Source of the DNA: Terriglobia bacterium
GTDB lineage: Bacteria > Acidobacteriota > Terriglobia > Bryobacterales > Bryobacteraceae
DNA: 38,685 nt
NCBI GenBank assembly: GCA_025363475.1
Contig: JANYDS010000058.1
Coordinates: forward strand, 1 to 38,685
Direction: 5' to 3'
In this document: positions 8,134 through 17,433 of the stretch, one piece after another
How the letters are laid out: every line of letters begins with the position of its first letter
Numbering within the stretch: the first letter of the stretch is position 1
Program-made: the position numbers and the translations under genes
Notes under the pieces: generated by a model
What the model saw: only the letters and a program-made list of their open reading frames with translations
What the model was told of the DNA's origin: nothing
Databases searched by the model: none

Positions 8134-11100
8134 ATGAATCGTTTATTGACAGCGTTGGTTTTAGTGGCTCTGTTGCAGGTGCCCTGCAGCGCCCAGTTCG
8201 ACGCTGCGGATGTTCTTGGCGGTATCCGGGACGGTTCCGGCGCGGCTGTACCTGGCGCCTTCGTCACTTTGCATAACATCGCGACCGGGATCGATGCCAC
8301 TTCGGCCACAAATCAGAACGGAGAGTACACTTTCGTGAACGTTAAGGCGGGCACTTACTCGGTCGCGGCAGAAGCCAAAGGATTCTCGCGGGCGCTCGCT
8401 CCGAGTGTCACGATCGCCGTCGGAGCCAGGCAGCGCGTGGACCTTGCACTGCAGCTTGGGGCTGTGAACGAGACAGTGGAAGTAAGCGCCGCCGCTGCTG
8501 CGATTGAGACAGATTCCAGTTCGCGGGGGCAGGTAATCAACACGCAGCAGATCGTGGAATTGCCACTGAACGGGCGCAATGCATCCGACCTGGCGCTACT
8601 GACAACCGGCGTTCTGCGTGCCCCCCAGGGCGCACGGGAAGGGTCATTTAATGTGAATGGGCTGCGCAGCGTCTTCAGTAACTACCTGCTCGACGGTATC
8701 GACAACAACGCTTACGGTACGAGTAATAACGGGCAATCCAATCAGGCTATCCAGATGTCGCCCGATGCGATTACGGAATTTAAGGTTGAAACCAACAACT
8801 ATAGTGCGGAGTACGGACGGGGCGGAGCGGCAACCACTAATGTGGTGATGAAGAGTGGCACGAATGCTCTCCACGGTTCTGTTTATGAATTCAACCGCAA
8901 TACGGTGTTCAACGCGGTGGGCTTCTTCAAGCCTCTCGGCGGAGTGAAACCCCCGCTTCATCAGAATCAGTTCGGCCTTACGGTGGGCGGGCCGATAGTC
9001 AGGAACAAACTATTTGCGTTCGCGGATTATGAAGGTTTCCGGGTCAAGTCAGGCTCCCTGATCTTCGCCAGTATACCGACGGCGGACGAAGCGAATGGAA
9101 TACTGCCTGTTGCCGTTACGAATCCGCTGACCGGTGTGATCTATCCGGCCAACACACCGATACCGCAGAGCGCGATGCAGCCTTTTGCACGCAAAATATT
9201 GTCGCAGTTTCCCGCGCCGAGTACGCCGGGCGCGGTGGCCAACAACTACCAGAGCCTCGTCGGGGTCCGGACCAATTCCGACAAGTTTGACGTCAAAATC
9301 GACGATCAGATCCGCTCCGATATGTCTGGTTTTCTGCGCGTGAGCCAGCGCAAAGTGAACACAGCTACCGACCCGACAATTCCGGGGCTCAACTATAACC
9401 TGGGCAGTTTCAGCCGCACGCTGAATCAACAGGCCGCAACGGGTTTCGTCTGGACGGTGAACCCCACTTCGGTTCTTGACGCCCGTTTTGCCATAACGCG
9501 GGTTAATGCCGGCGGGGGACCGGCGATCGTGGGCGCAGCCAATGCTTTGGACGCGTATGGTATTCCCGGTCTTCCAACGGGACCCAACATAGTGGGTGGC
9601 TTTAACATTGGCGGCGGGGGGCTGCCGTCGCTCAGCCTGAGTGCGCCGTTTACAGCACTGGGTCGCGGGACGGCGACTCCGCAATTTCAGAATCCGCTGA
9701 ATTTCGACTCCAAACTGAACTTCACAAAGATCCGCGGCAAACATACATTAAAAGTGGGAGTGGAATGGATGGTATTGCGCGAGCAGGTGCTCGACATCAA
9801 CCCGTTCTATGGCAAGGAATCGTTTCTGGGCGGTTTCAGCCAGCCGGCTGGCGGCGCCGCCAGCGCTCGCTCCTATACGCTAGCCGATCTGATGTTCGGA
9901 CTGGAGAGCCAGTACGTGCTTTCCTCTTCGATTACGCCGAATTTTCGGAAGCACTTTTACTACGGCTACGTGCAGGATGACTTCCGTGCGTCCTCGAAGC
10001 TCACGTTGAACATGGGGCTTCGCTGGGAGTACGGCTCGCCCTGGTACGACCGTGACAACAAGATGGCTAACTTCGACCCCGCGACTGGTGGCTTTGTCCT
10101 GGCAAAGAGCGGCGGCGTATATGACCGTACGCTGGTCAATCCACAGCTTCACGACTTCGCGCCCCGTTTTGGCTTTGCCTACAGCGTGTCGCCAAAGACA
10201 GTGGTCCGCGGAGCTTACGGCATGACTTATGTTCATGAGCACAGAGTGGGCAGCGCGGAGCAACTGGGTATTTTTGGGGTTTTCGGGCCGGTATACACAG
10301 TCAACCAGACGAATCCGAAGGACCCCAATTTCCGTACCGCGCAGCAGGGTTTTCCAGCCGGAGTGGTCGATCCGGCGAACTTCAATCCCTTGAACGCGAA
10401 CAGTACATATATTCCCAAAAATATTCCCGACACTTACATCCAGACCTGGACCCTCGATGTTCAGCACGAGTTTGCACACGGGATTGTGTTCGATATCGCG
10501 TACGTCGGAAATCGCGGCGTAGCGGAACCGATCATGACGGACTTCAACCAGGCATATGCGCAGCCGAGCCCCACTGCGAATCTTTCGCTGCAGGCTCGCC
10601 GGCCATTTTCGACAGCAGGAGCGGTCACATGCTTCTGCCCGGATGGCTTTTCAAACTACAACGGACTACAGGCGAAGGTAGAGAAGAAGTTCTCCCGCGG
10701 ATTTTCCTTTGTAAACGCCTTTACCTATAGTCACGCAATCGATAACGCGGATCAGTCGCTCGATTTCTCCAATGGGAACCAGGCCAGTCCCCAGAACTAC
10801 CGGGACATGGCATCTGAAAAGGCGACTTCGAACTACGACCGCAAGTTTGTCGATATCACAAGCGTGATTTATGACATTCCCGTGGGCCGGGGCCGTCATT
10901 TTCTTGCCGGGCTTCCCGGCATCGCAGATGCGATTCTGGGCGGCTGGCAACTGGCGGCAATCAACACGGCGGAGTCCGGGTTGCCCATCAATCTGCGGGC
11001 GTGGGCGGGGCTGAACGTCCCCGCTGCTTTCCAGACCGTTGGAAATTTGAATGACTGGCGCGGCGGAGAATCATACCGCCCCAATATCCTGGGACCGGTT

Positions 11101-11430
11101 CTGAACACCACGCCCGGAGTTGACAAAACCAAGGCGTATTTCAATACCGCTAATGTGGTTCTCCAGACAGACCCGAGCCACCCCTTCGGAAACGCCGGAC
11201 GCAACATCGTTCGTGCGCCCGCGCTGAATCAGGTCGACTTCGCGATTCATAAGGACTTCCGGATGCCGCGCGAGAGTATACGTCTGCAGTTCCGTGCAGA
11301 ACTCTTCAACACTCTGAACCATACCAACCTGCAGGCACCAAATGGAGACCGCGCCAGCAGCGCTTTCGGAATCATAACCGCTGCGCTTCCGGCCCGCATC
11401 GGCCAGCTCGCGCTTAAGCTGGTCTGGTGA
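8134..11430 (+). CDS. Oar-like TonB-dependent receptor with carboxypeptidase-regulatory N-terminus (second copy type)
   Basis: 1098 residues. The start ATG has AAAAAGGG eight bases upstream. A signal peptide (1-21, ending CSAQ) is followed by a CarboxypepD_reg domain (about 27-110; GGIRDGSGAAVPGAFVTL), a plug with IVELPLNGRNASDLALL and FNVNGLRSVFSNYLLDGIDN, and a barrel ending GQLALKLVW. The PLNGRN and NVNGxR motifs are typical of acidobacterial Oar-like receptors. It likely moves oligosaccharides or a similar large ligand across the outer membrane. It has its own promoter and a hairpin leader, and a beta-helix exoprotein gene begins 38 bases after its stop, suggesting joint handling of a polysaccharide. 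It is clearly divergent from the receptor at 1407-4244, so this is not a recent tandem duplication. Confidence 0.9.
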   Translation: MNRLLTALVLVALLQVPCSAQFDAADVLGGIRDGSGAAVPGAFVTLHNIATGIDATSATNQNGEYTFVNVKAGTYSVAAEAKGFSRALAPSVTIAVGARQRVDLALQLGAVNETVEVSAAAAAIETDSSSRGQVINTQQIVELPLNGRNASDLALLTTGVLRAPQGAREGSFNVNGLRSVFSNYLLDGIDNNAYGTSNNGQSNQAIQMSPDAITEFKVETNNYSAEYGRGGAATTNVVMKSGTNALHGSVYEFNRNTVFNAVGFFKPLGGVKPPLHQNQFGLTVGGPIVRNKLFAFADYEGFRVKSGSLIFASIPTADEANGILPVAVTNPLTGVIYPANTPIPQSAMQPFARKILSQFPAPSTPGAVANNYQSLVGVRTNSDKFDVKIDDQIRSDMSGFLRVSQRKVNTATDPTIPGLNYNLGSFSRTLNQQAATGFVWTVNPTSVLDARFAITRVNAGGGPAIVGAANALDAYGIPGLPTGPNIVGGFNIGGGGLPSLSLSAPFTALGRGTATPQFQNPLNFDSKLNFTKIRGKHTLKVGVEWMVLREQVLDINPFYGKESFLGGFSQPAGGAASARSYTLADLMFGLESQYVLSSSITPNFRKHFYYGYVQDDFRASSKLTLNMGLRWEYGSPWYDRDNKMANFDPATGGFVLAKSGGVYDRTLVNPQLHDFAPRFGFAYSVSPKTVVRGAYGMTYVHEHRVGSAEQLGIFGVFGPVYTVNQTNPKDPNFRTAQQGFPAGVVDPANFNPLNANSTYIPKNIPDTYIQTWTLDVQHEFAHGIVFDIAYVGNRGVAEPIMTDFNQAYAQPSPTANLSLQARRPFSTAGAVTCFCPDGFSNYNGLQAKVEKKFSRGFSFVNAFTYSHAIDNADQSLDFSNGNQASPQNYRDMASEKATSNYDRKFVDITSVIYDIPVGRGRHFLAGLPGIADAILGGWQLAAINTAESGLPINLRAWAGLNVPAAFQTVGNLNDWRGGESYRPNILGPVLNTTPGVDKTKAYFNTANVVLQTDPSHPFGNAGRNIVRAPALNQVDFAIHKDFRMPRESIRLQFRAELFNTLNHTNLQAPNGDRASSAFGIITAALPARIGQLALKLVW

Positions 11431-11468
11431 AGATGATGCAGCGCCGGAACGCAGTGAAGAGACCCGAT

Positions 11469-13535
11469 ATGAAGCTCCAGACATTCCTGACAATCTGTTT
11501 TGCGCTCGCGCTCGCCGGCGGTACCGGGGCTTCGGGGGCCACTGGCGATGCCGGTCGTGGAGCTTCGAACAAGGTGACCGCCGGGGAGTTCATTGTGGAC
11601 CCGCCCACTCTGATCAACCTGGGATTCGAATGGGTTATCGAAGGTGACGACAACCGTGACGCATCGGTCGCCGTAGCCTACAGACAGAAAGGGCAGACGG
11701 CCTGGAAGACGGGAATGCCTCTGCTCCGCCTTCAGCATGAAGAGATTTATCAGGGCGACCGTATGGACGTTATTTCACCGAACATGTTCGCCGGGAGCGT
11801 TCTGGATCTGGAGCCAGGCACTGAATATGAAGCGCAGTTCACGTTGTCTGACCCGGACGGCGTGCGCGGCGTGGCGCGGAAAGTCGTGACCGTTCGAACC
11901 CGCCCTGAGCCGGTTCCCTATGCAGCCGGACGTGTGTTCCACGTCTATCCGCACGGATTCAAGGGCAAGAAAGTGGAACCTTCTTTTGAAGGCCTGCTCT
12001 GTGCTTATTACCTTACCTGCTCCGGCACTGACTGGGCCACGGCGTCGCGTCCGCGTGTTCAGCCCGGCGATACCATTCTTGTCCATGCCGGTCTCTACAA
12101 ATATGACCGCTATATCTACACCAATGACTTGTCGATCAGCACCGTTCCGTTTGACGGGACCTACTATCTCACTGCGAGTGGCACGCCTGAGCGTCCAATT
12201 GCCATCAAGGCTGCGGGCGACGGCGAAGCCATATTCGATGGGAGTGGCGCATTCAACCTGTTCAACGTCAAGGCGGGAAATTACAACTACTTTGAGGGCC
12301 TCACGATCCGCAACACTGAAATCGCGATCTGGGCAGGAACCCAGTTCATTGTGGGTTCTAAAGGTCTCACGGTTAAAAAATGCCGGTTCGAGCAAATCGG
12401 CATGGGTGTTTACTCTAATTTTTCGGGATCTAAAGACTTCTACATCGCCGACAACTACTTCATAGGGCGGAATGACCCCGATCATATGATCGGGTGGTCT
12501 GGGGCATTCTGGACCCAGTTCGCGGGGGTGGAAGGGCAGGTGTTCCCGCCCAAAATGCCATCCTATATCGCGGTGAAAGTCTACGGTTCGGGCCATGTGA
12601 TGGCTTACAACTATGTAGCCAACTTTCACGACGGAATCGATGTGGAAACGTACGGCAATCCGGATGGCTCTGCAGCTGCGGCCAGTGCCCCCAAGTACCC
12701 GTCAAGGGAGTTCAGGGACCGGCGCCCCGTTTCCATCGACTTCTATAACAACTACATGACTAACTTCCACGACAATTCATTTGAGATCGATGGAAGCATG
12801 CACAACGTGCGGGTAATGCGGAACATGATGATTAATTCGGCCTCGCAGCCCTTTTGCAATCAGCCTGCGCTCGGCGGACCCGTTTACTGGATCCGGAATG
12901 TGGCATATAACGCGCCGGGAGGAGCGGCGAGGCTGGCTGGCGGCTCGGGGATTCTGTTCTATAACAACACCATCCTGTCGGAAGTGACCGGCGGGACAAC
13001 TTCCAATACGCACTGGCGCAACAACCTGATTCTCGCGCAGAATTCGTTCGCCGGGCTGGGCGCGGAATCTCCCGTTGCGCCCGTTGTGTTCGGGTTCAGC
13101 ACGTTCACGAATTACACCTCTTCCGATTACAATGGCTTTCGCGCCAATCCGGGCGCTCCGTATTCATTTCAATGGAATTCTCCGCCCGCCGGAGTAAAGG
13201 CCGATTACAACGGCAGGGATCACAACGCCAAACTGGAAACGCGCCGGTTCGCCAGCCTCGATGAGTATCAGAAGACTACCGGGCAGGACAAGCACAGCAT
13301 GATGCTGGACTACGACAGTTTCGTGAACGTCCCCAAACTGGATGGACATGATTTAAAAACGGTGCAGAGGGTCTACAAGGCCGAAGACTTTGACTTCCAC
13401 CTCAGAGGGAGCTCGCCTGCTATCGACCGCGGAGTGAGTATACCCAACGTGACGGACGGCTTCGCAGGGGCGGCTCCGGATCTGGGAGCGCTTGAAGCGG
13501 GGCAGGCCGCTCCGCACTACGGACCGAGGACTTAA
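11469..13535 (+). CDS. Exported right-handed parallel beta-helix protein with N-terminal fibronectin-like domain
   Basis: 688 residues from the ATG at 11469, chosen because it gives a clean signal peptide (MKLQTFLTICFALALAGG) behind AGTGAAGAG; in-frame GTG/ATG codons at 11427-11436 are alternatives. Residues about 30-135 look like a fibronectin III-type sandwich (LEPGTEYEAQFTLSDPDG). Residues about 165-560 carry repeated beta-helix rungs of the NYFEGLTIRNTEIAIW type, with VQPGDTILVHAGLY as the cap seen in pectate-lyase-like and poly(beta-D-mannuronate) lyase-like folds. Such proteins bind or cleave polysaccharides outside the cell; I cannot name catalytic residues. It follows the receptor gene closely and is probably cotranscribed with it. 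A truncated relative of this gene lies at 15238-15472. Confidence 0.8.
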   Translation: MKLQTFLTICFALALAGGTGASGATGDAGRGASNKVTAGEFIVDPPTLINLGFEWVIEGDDNRDASVAVAYRQKGQTAWKTGMPLLRLQHEEIYQGDRMDVISPNMFAGSVLDLEPGTEYEAQFTLSDPDGVRGVARKVVTVRTRPEPVPYAAGRVFHVYPHGFKGKKVEPSFEGLLCAYYLTCSGTDWATASRPRVQPGDTILVHAGLYKYDRYIYTNDLSISTVPFDGTYYLTASGTPERPIAIKAAGDGEAIFDGSGAFNLFNVKAGNYNYFEGLTIRNTEIAIWAGTQFIVGSKGLTVKKCRFEQIGMGVYSNFSGSKDFYIADNYFIGRNDPDHMIGWSGAFWTQFAGVEGQVFPPKMPSYIAVKVYGSGHVMAYNYVANFHDGIDVETYGNPDGSAAAASAPKYPSREFRDRRPVSIDFYNNYMTNFHDNSFEIDGSMHNVRVMRNMMINSASQPFCNQPALGGPVYWIRNVAYNAPGGAARLAGGSGILFYNNTILSEVTGGTTSNTHWRNNLILAQNSFAGLGAESPVAPVVFGFSTFTNYTSSDYNGFRANPGAPYSFQWNSPPAGVKADYNGRDHNAKLETRRFASLDEYQKTTGQDKHSMMLDYDSFVNVPKLDGHDLKTVQRVYKAEDFDFHLRGSSPAIDRGVSIPNVTDGFAGAAPDLGALEAGQAAPHYGPRT

Positions 13536-13687
13536 AGCACGGCCGGCAAGAATCCTGCGCCAGTGAAGGAGCACGCGCAGTGTTATCTGGTTGCGCGAAC
13601 GCTGGCGGAATTCCTGATACCAACTGCACCCGCAAACACCTCCGGGAACGCTTACTGCGGTTACCAGTTCTGGCGGGCAGGGTAGCT
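13536..13687. other. Intergenic region, no gene seen
   Basis: 152 bases between the convergent beta-helix gene and the cytochrome c gene. No convincing ORF, promoter or terminator hairpin was seen. Confidence 0.5.
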
Positions 13688-14085
13688 TTACTTCGAAGGA
13701 ACTGCCTGTTTCGTCTGTAACGTTTTCAGGAATGTCACGATCTGCCATCGCCGGGTTTCGGGTAAGTGCGCGAATGACGGCATTCCGCGACCAGTCGATC
13801 CGTTGCACAACACCAAAAACACGCTGCCTGCAGGAGCCTCGGCAAGCTCATCAGACTTGAGAGGCGGTGCTTTGCCGCCGCCTGCTCCCATCTTCCCGTG
13901 GCACGCGCTACATTCGCGGCTAAAGAGTTTTGCCCCCGCCCGCGACGCCTTCTCGTCGCCCTCGAAGGGGTTTATTTTGGTCTGTGCATCGGCTGGCGAC
14001 TGTTGAATCAGGCTTCCACCATGACCTCCAAACGCCGACCCCACCAGTATGGTAAAAAAACTGGAATCAGTCCCAGTCGCTTCAT
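13688..14085 (-). pseudogene. Small class I cytochrome c, frameshifted near its signal peptide
   Basis: The C-terminal three quarters reads in one frame: AGAKLFSRECSACHGKMGAG contains the CxxCH haem site (CSACH) and GMPSFAHLP supplies a likely axial methionine. The natural start is the ATG at 14085-14083, which overlaps the stop of the upstream gene as ATGA and has GGGAGG eight bases before it. That frame begins MKRLGLIPVF and then leaves the cytochrome frame at a run of seven T (plus-strand A run 14054-14060). Adding one base restores MKRLGLIPVF-FTILVGSAFGG, a sound signal peptide, and gives about 132 residues. So the gene carries a one-base deletion in a homopolymer, or the run is misassembled. 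It would be a periplasmic electron carrier and a conceivable partner for a PQQ enzyme. Confidence 0.7.
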
Positions 14086-14974
14086 TGATGGCCTCCCTGC
14101 CGGCTGAGAAGACGCCGGGCGCTCCTTCCAAACTGCTCAAACTCATACGAAACACCGAGCCGAAGAAGAAAACGGGCGCTTGTGTCAGTGACGCCGAACC
14201 CCGGCGACACACGGAATGTGGTGCCGTTCGGGAGGCTCCAGGAAGCGGTGGGAGCAACGTAGTGGGAGGTATCGCGAAGCCCGAAGTCCTCGTGCGTTCC
14301 CAAGCCGCCGTACATCTCGACGCCCACCTGAAAATTCTCCAGGCAGAATGCGCACTCCTCGGGGTTCGCGGCAAGAGCGAGCGGCCTGCTGATCCCGGCG
14401 GCATAGCCAAACTCGAACGGTGCGTGCCGGACGTTCTTTTCGGCGATGAAGTTCTCCGCGACGGTCCATCCCTTCAGATGGCTGCTGAGAATCAGCTTGG
14501 CCTCCAATTCCCGCTTTTTCTCGATGCGGTTTTCCGCGTTCGAGCCTGTCAGGTCGGCCTTTCCGTCGGTTCCCACTACTTCCAGCAGCGACCTGTCGGC
14601 ACCATTGATGTTTTCGAATTCCAGGTACAACACCGGGTTGATCCAGTGTTCGCGTGGAAGGAGGCGGAATCTGTTCTCCCAGCGATATCCGGTGAACACA
14701 GTGCTGTCCTTGAGCCGGGTCTCTCCATCGAGATAGAGTTCGGTCGTCCACCAGGCTTTGAGGCCATATTCGAATTCGGCCACGCCGCCCCATAGCCGTC
14801 ACCGGGATTCCCCGTGACGCTTTTGAGCCCGACTTCGAGATTGCCGGGTTCCTCCATCTGGTGCGTGGAGGTTATGAAAAACGGACCCTCTGCCGCCGGG
14901 GAGTGCCCCGGAATGCCGACCAACAAGGCCGCGAAAATTAGCACACTCCGCAGCGTGCGCTGTTGGGAATTCAT
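14082..14974 (-). pseudogene. Exported outer-membrane-type beta-barrel protein, frameshifted
   Basis: The N-terminal frame starts at the ATG at 14974 with a signal peptide (MNSQQRTLRSVLIFAALLVG, cleavage near SPAAEG). It continues EEPGNLEVGLKSVTGNPGDG and then loses the sense frame around 14784-14792. The second frame continues VAEFEYGLKAWWTTELYLDG and runs to 14082. Dropping two bases or adding one joins them into about 297 residues of alternating hydrophobic and polar strands that end in aromatic-rich sequence (LLRLGVSYEFEQFG), consistent with an outer-membrane barrel. Residues ANPEECAFCLENF contain an isolated CxxC. No specific family is recognised. The stop overlaps the start of the cytochrome gene (ATGA), so the two were translated as a unit. 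Confidence 0.6.
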
Positions 14975-15237
14975 TTGCTTTGGTTTGAACACACTTCTCC
15001 TTGTGTTTGCGCGAGCGGTGTCAAGCGCGACTACAATAGAGGAGTCGCGAACCACACCGGTTCACGGCGTTCTGCCGGGCCCCCCGGAAGACTCGGCCAA
15101 AAGCAATCCGGGGGTCCTTTTCAATCGATTCTGCAAGAGTTGTAACTACGAGGAAAGTCTAACATATCACGGACCATATTGGTCTTATATCTCATTCTGG
15201 AAAACGTGAATGCCCCCACTTCGCCTTCAGGATGTTT
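14975..15237. other. Intergenic region upstream of the barrel/cytochrome unit, no gene seen
   Basis: 263 bases. It should contain the minus-strand promoter of the barrel protein; a TTGACA occurs on the minus strand at 15024-15019 but no good -10 follows at the right distance. A GC-rich hairpin candidate is listed separately. No open coding sequence is convincing. Confidence 0.4.
15078..15121 (+). terminator. Possible rho-independent terminator
   Basis: GGCCCCCCGG (15078-15087) can pair with CCGGGGGTCC (15108-15117) with one mismatch, and TTTTC follows. The tract is short and no plus-strand transcript needing termination is evident here, except possibly read-through towards the carboxylase genes. 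Confidence 0.25.
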
Positions 15238-15472
15238 GAGAAGCCATTTTTGATGGCAGTGGCGCATTCAACCGGTTCAACGTCGAGGCGGTAAATTACC
15301 ACTACCATCCTGTCTGAAATAACCGGCTGGACCACTTCCAATATGCACTGCCGCAACGACCTGATTCTCGCGCAGAATTCGTTCGCCGGGCTCGGCGCGG
15401 AATCTCCCACTGCGCCGGTAGTGTTCGGGTTCAGCACGTTCACGAATTACACCTCTTCCGGCTACAATGGCT
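15238..15472 (+). pseudogene. Remnant of a second beta-helix exoprotein gene
   Basis: Two blocks match the gene at 11469-13535 at roughly 90 percent identity by eye. Bases about 15238-15305 match 12223-12290, and 15306-15472 match 12971-13137 without gaps. The intervening 680 bases of the parent (12291-12970) are missing, and 680 is not a multiple of three. No 5' or 3' gene portion remains on either side. The remnant ends within a few bases of the biotin carboxylase reading frame, and its AATGG supplies a spurious ATG (15467) for that frame. Confidence 0.8.
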
Positions 15473-15490
15473 GCCGATACAATCGAAGCG

Positions 15491-16987
15491 GTGTTTTCAA
15501 AAATTCTGATTGCCAACCGCGGTGAGATTGCCGTGCGCATTATCCGCACTTTGCGCGAGATGGGAATTCGTTCGGTCGCCGTGTATTCGGAAGTGGACCG
15601 CGCCGCGGCGCATGTGCGGATGGCCGATGAGGCCGCGCTGATTGGTCCGGCTGCGTCTTCGGAGAGCTACCTGAATATCGACCGGATTCTGGAAGCGGCA
15701 CGGCGGCATGGGGCCGAGGCGATTCATCCGGGGTATGGTTTCCTGAGTGAGAACGCGGCGTTCGCGCAGGCTTGTGCAGACGCGGGGGTTGCGTTTATCG
15801 GACCTTCGGCGGAATCGATCCGGTTGATGGGGTCGAAGACGGAAGCGCGGCGAGTTGCCAAGTCCGGTGGTGCGCCCATTGTGCCGGGAACAGAGCAGGG
15901 GATCACTTCATCCGGCGAAGCGGTTGAATTCGCGCGTGAGGCCGGCTTGCCTGTGATGCTCAAGGCCGTGGCAGGCGGAGGTGGCAAGGGAATGCGCCGC
16001 GTGGATCGCGAGGAAGAGCTGGCGACGGCGTTCGACGCGGCATCGAGTGAGGCGCTGCGGGCGTTTGGCGATGGGCGCATTTATGCGGAAAAGCTGATTG
16101 AGAACGCGCGGCATATTGAAGTGCAGGTGTTTGGTGACCAGCACGGCAATATTGTCCATCTGGGCGAACGGGAATGCTCGGTGCAGCGGCGGCATCAGAA
16201 GGTGATTGAGGAATCTCCGTCTCCGCTGGTGGCGCGTATGCCGGGGCTGCGCGAGCGCATGGGAGAAGCGGCCATCAAGGCGGCGCGGGCGGCCGGGTAT
16301 TACAACGCCGGGACAGTAGAATTTCTGGCGGACAACTCCGGCAATTTCTATTTTCTGGAGATGAATACGCGGCTGCAGGTGGAGCATCCGGTGACCGAAC
16401 TGGTGACGGGGCTGGATCTGGTACGTTTGCAGGTTGAGGTTGCGGCGGGCGGGCGTTTGCCTTTTACGCAGGAACAGGTAATGCTGCGGGGCGCTGCGAT
16501 GGAATGCCGTATTTATGCGGAAGATCCGGCGAACCGGTTCTTTCCTTCGCCGGGGAAAATCACCCAACTGGCAGAGCCTGGCGGACCTGGTGTGCGGGTA
16601 GATTCGGGAATCTATTGCGGTTGGAATGTGCCGCTGGAATATGACCCGATGTTGTCAAAATTAATTGTGTGGTCTGACACGCGTGAGCACGCGATTGAGA
16701 AGATGCTGCGGGCTCTCAGTGAGTATCACGTGGGAGGGATCAAATCGAACATTCCGCTGTTTCGATCAATTCTGAACGACCCTGCTTTTCGTGCCGGTGA
16801 TTTGCATACGGGTTATCTGGACGCACTGCTGAGTGCAGGGATTTCGTTTGAGCCGGAAGCCTCCGCAGTGGTTGAAGCGATCGCCGCGCTGGTTGCGGCG
16901 AAGCAGGTGCCTGTGGCCGCTACTCCGGTGGCAGCCGCCACGGGTTCCGGATGGCGAGACGCCGGCAGAGAGAGGCTGATGCGATGA
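15491..16987 (+). CDS. accC: Biotin carboxylase subunit of an acyl-CoA or pyruvate carboxylase
   Basis: 498 residues from the GTG at 15491, which gives the canonical N-terminus FSKILIANRGEIAVRI. The in-frame ATG at 15467 comes from the beta-helix remnant. The ATP-grasp domain shows AGGGGKGMRR (about 161-170), ERECSVQRRHQKVIEESPSP and EMNTRLQVEHPVTE, all hallmarks of biotin carboxylases. The enzyme carboxylates biotin on its carrier protein using ATP and bicarbonate. The C-terminus extends past the usual core of about 450 residues with an Ala/Val-rich tail that may reach towards the carrier. The stop overlaps the start of the carrier gene (ATGA), so the two are translationally coupled. No carboxyltransferase gene lies in the window, so the acyl substrate is unknown. 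Confidence 0.93.
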   Translation: MFSKILIANRGEIAVRIIRTLREMGIRSVAVYSEVDRAAAHVRMADEAALIGPAASSESYLNIDRILEAARRHGAEAIHPGYGFLSENAAFAQACADAGVAFIGPSAESIRLMGSKTEARRVAKSGGAPIVPGTEQGITSSGEAVEFAREAGLPVMLKAVAGGGGKGMRRVDREEELATAFDAASSEALRAFGDGRIYAEKLIENARHIEVQVFGDQHGNIVHLGERECSVQRRHQKVIEESPSPLVARMPGLRERMGEAAIKAARAAGYYNAGTVEFLADNSGNFYFLEMNTRLQVEHPVTELVTGLDLVRLQVEVAAGGRLPFTQEQVMLRGAAMECRIYAEDPANRFFPSPGKITQLAEPGGPGVRVDSGIYCGWNVPLEYDPMLSKLIVWSDTREHAIEKMLRALSEYHVGGIKSNIPLFRSILNDPAFRAGDLHTGYLDALLSAGISFEPEASAVVEAIAALVAAKQVPVAATPVAAATGSGWRDAGRERLMR

Positions 16988-17418
16988 GCATTGTCATCAG
17001 AATCAATGACGAGGTTGTGGCGCCTGCGGAAGACGCGAGCGTGGTGGAAGTTGAGTCAGGAGTTTTCTCTGTGGTGCTGGGCGGGGTTTCGTACGAGGCG
17101 CGGGTTACAGGCGGTCAGATTGCGATTGGCGAACGTCATTTCAGGTTTGAGGTTGAGGACCCGCGGCAGTGGAAGCGCTCCGGGGGGACGGCTGATGCCC
17201 ATGGCCGGGCGTCCATTGTCGCGCCGATGCCGGGGAAGATTGTCCGGGTGATGGTTGCCGCGGGTGATGAAGTGAGCGGCGGGCAGGGGATTGTAGTAGT
17301 GGAAGCGATGAAGATGCAGAACGAGATGAAGGCACCGAAGGCAGGCCGCGTGACGGTCCTTGCCGTAAAAGAGGGCGACAGTGTGAACGGTGGTACGGTG
17401 CTGGCCGTAATTGAATAA
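16984..17418 (+). CDS. Biotin carboxyl carrier protein
   Basis: 144 residues. The C-terminal domain (about 78-144) is a biotinyl/lipoyl fold with the biotinylation motif EAMKM, and Lys110 is the predicted modified residue. APMPGKI opens the domain, as in BCCP and oxaloacetate decarboxylase alpha-type carriers. The N-terminal 75 residues form a small beta-rich part like that of acyl-CoA carboxylase alpha-chain tails. The ATG overlaps the accC stop by four bases. Together they amount to a split acyl-CoA carboxylase alpha chain. Confidence 0.9.
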   Translation: MSIVIRINDEVVAPAEDASVVEVESGVFSVVLGGVSYEARVTGGQIAIGERHFRFEVEDPRQWKRSGGTADAHGRASIVAPMPGKIVRVMVAAGDEVSGGQGIVVVEAMKMQNEMKAPKAGRVTVLAVKEGDSVNGGTVLAVIE

Positions 17419-17433
17419 AGGCGATCGAATAAA

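Noticed and set aside
11775-12629. 284-codon minus-strand frame opposite the beta-helix gene
   Set aside because: Antisense shadow; the plus-strand protein has a signal peptide, a clear fold and a Shine-Dalgarno sequence.
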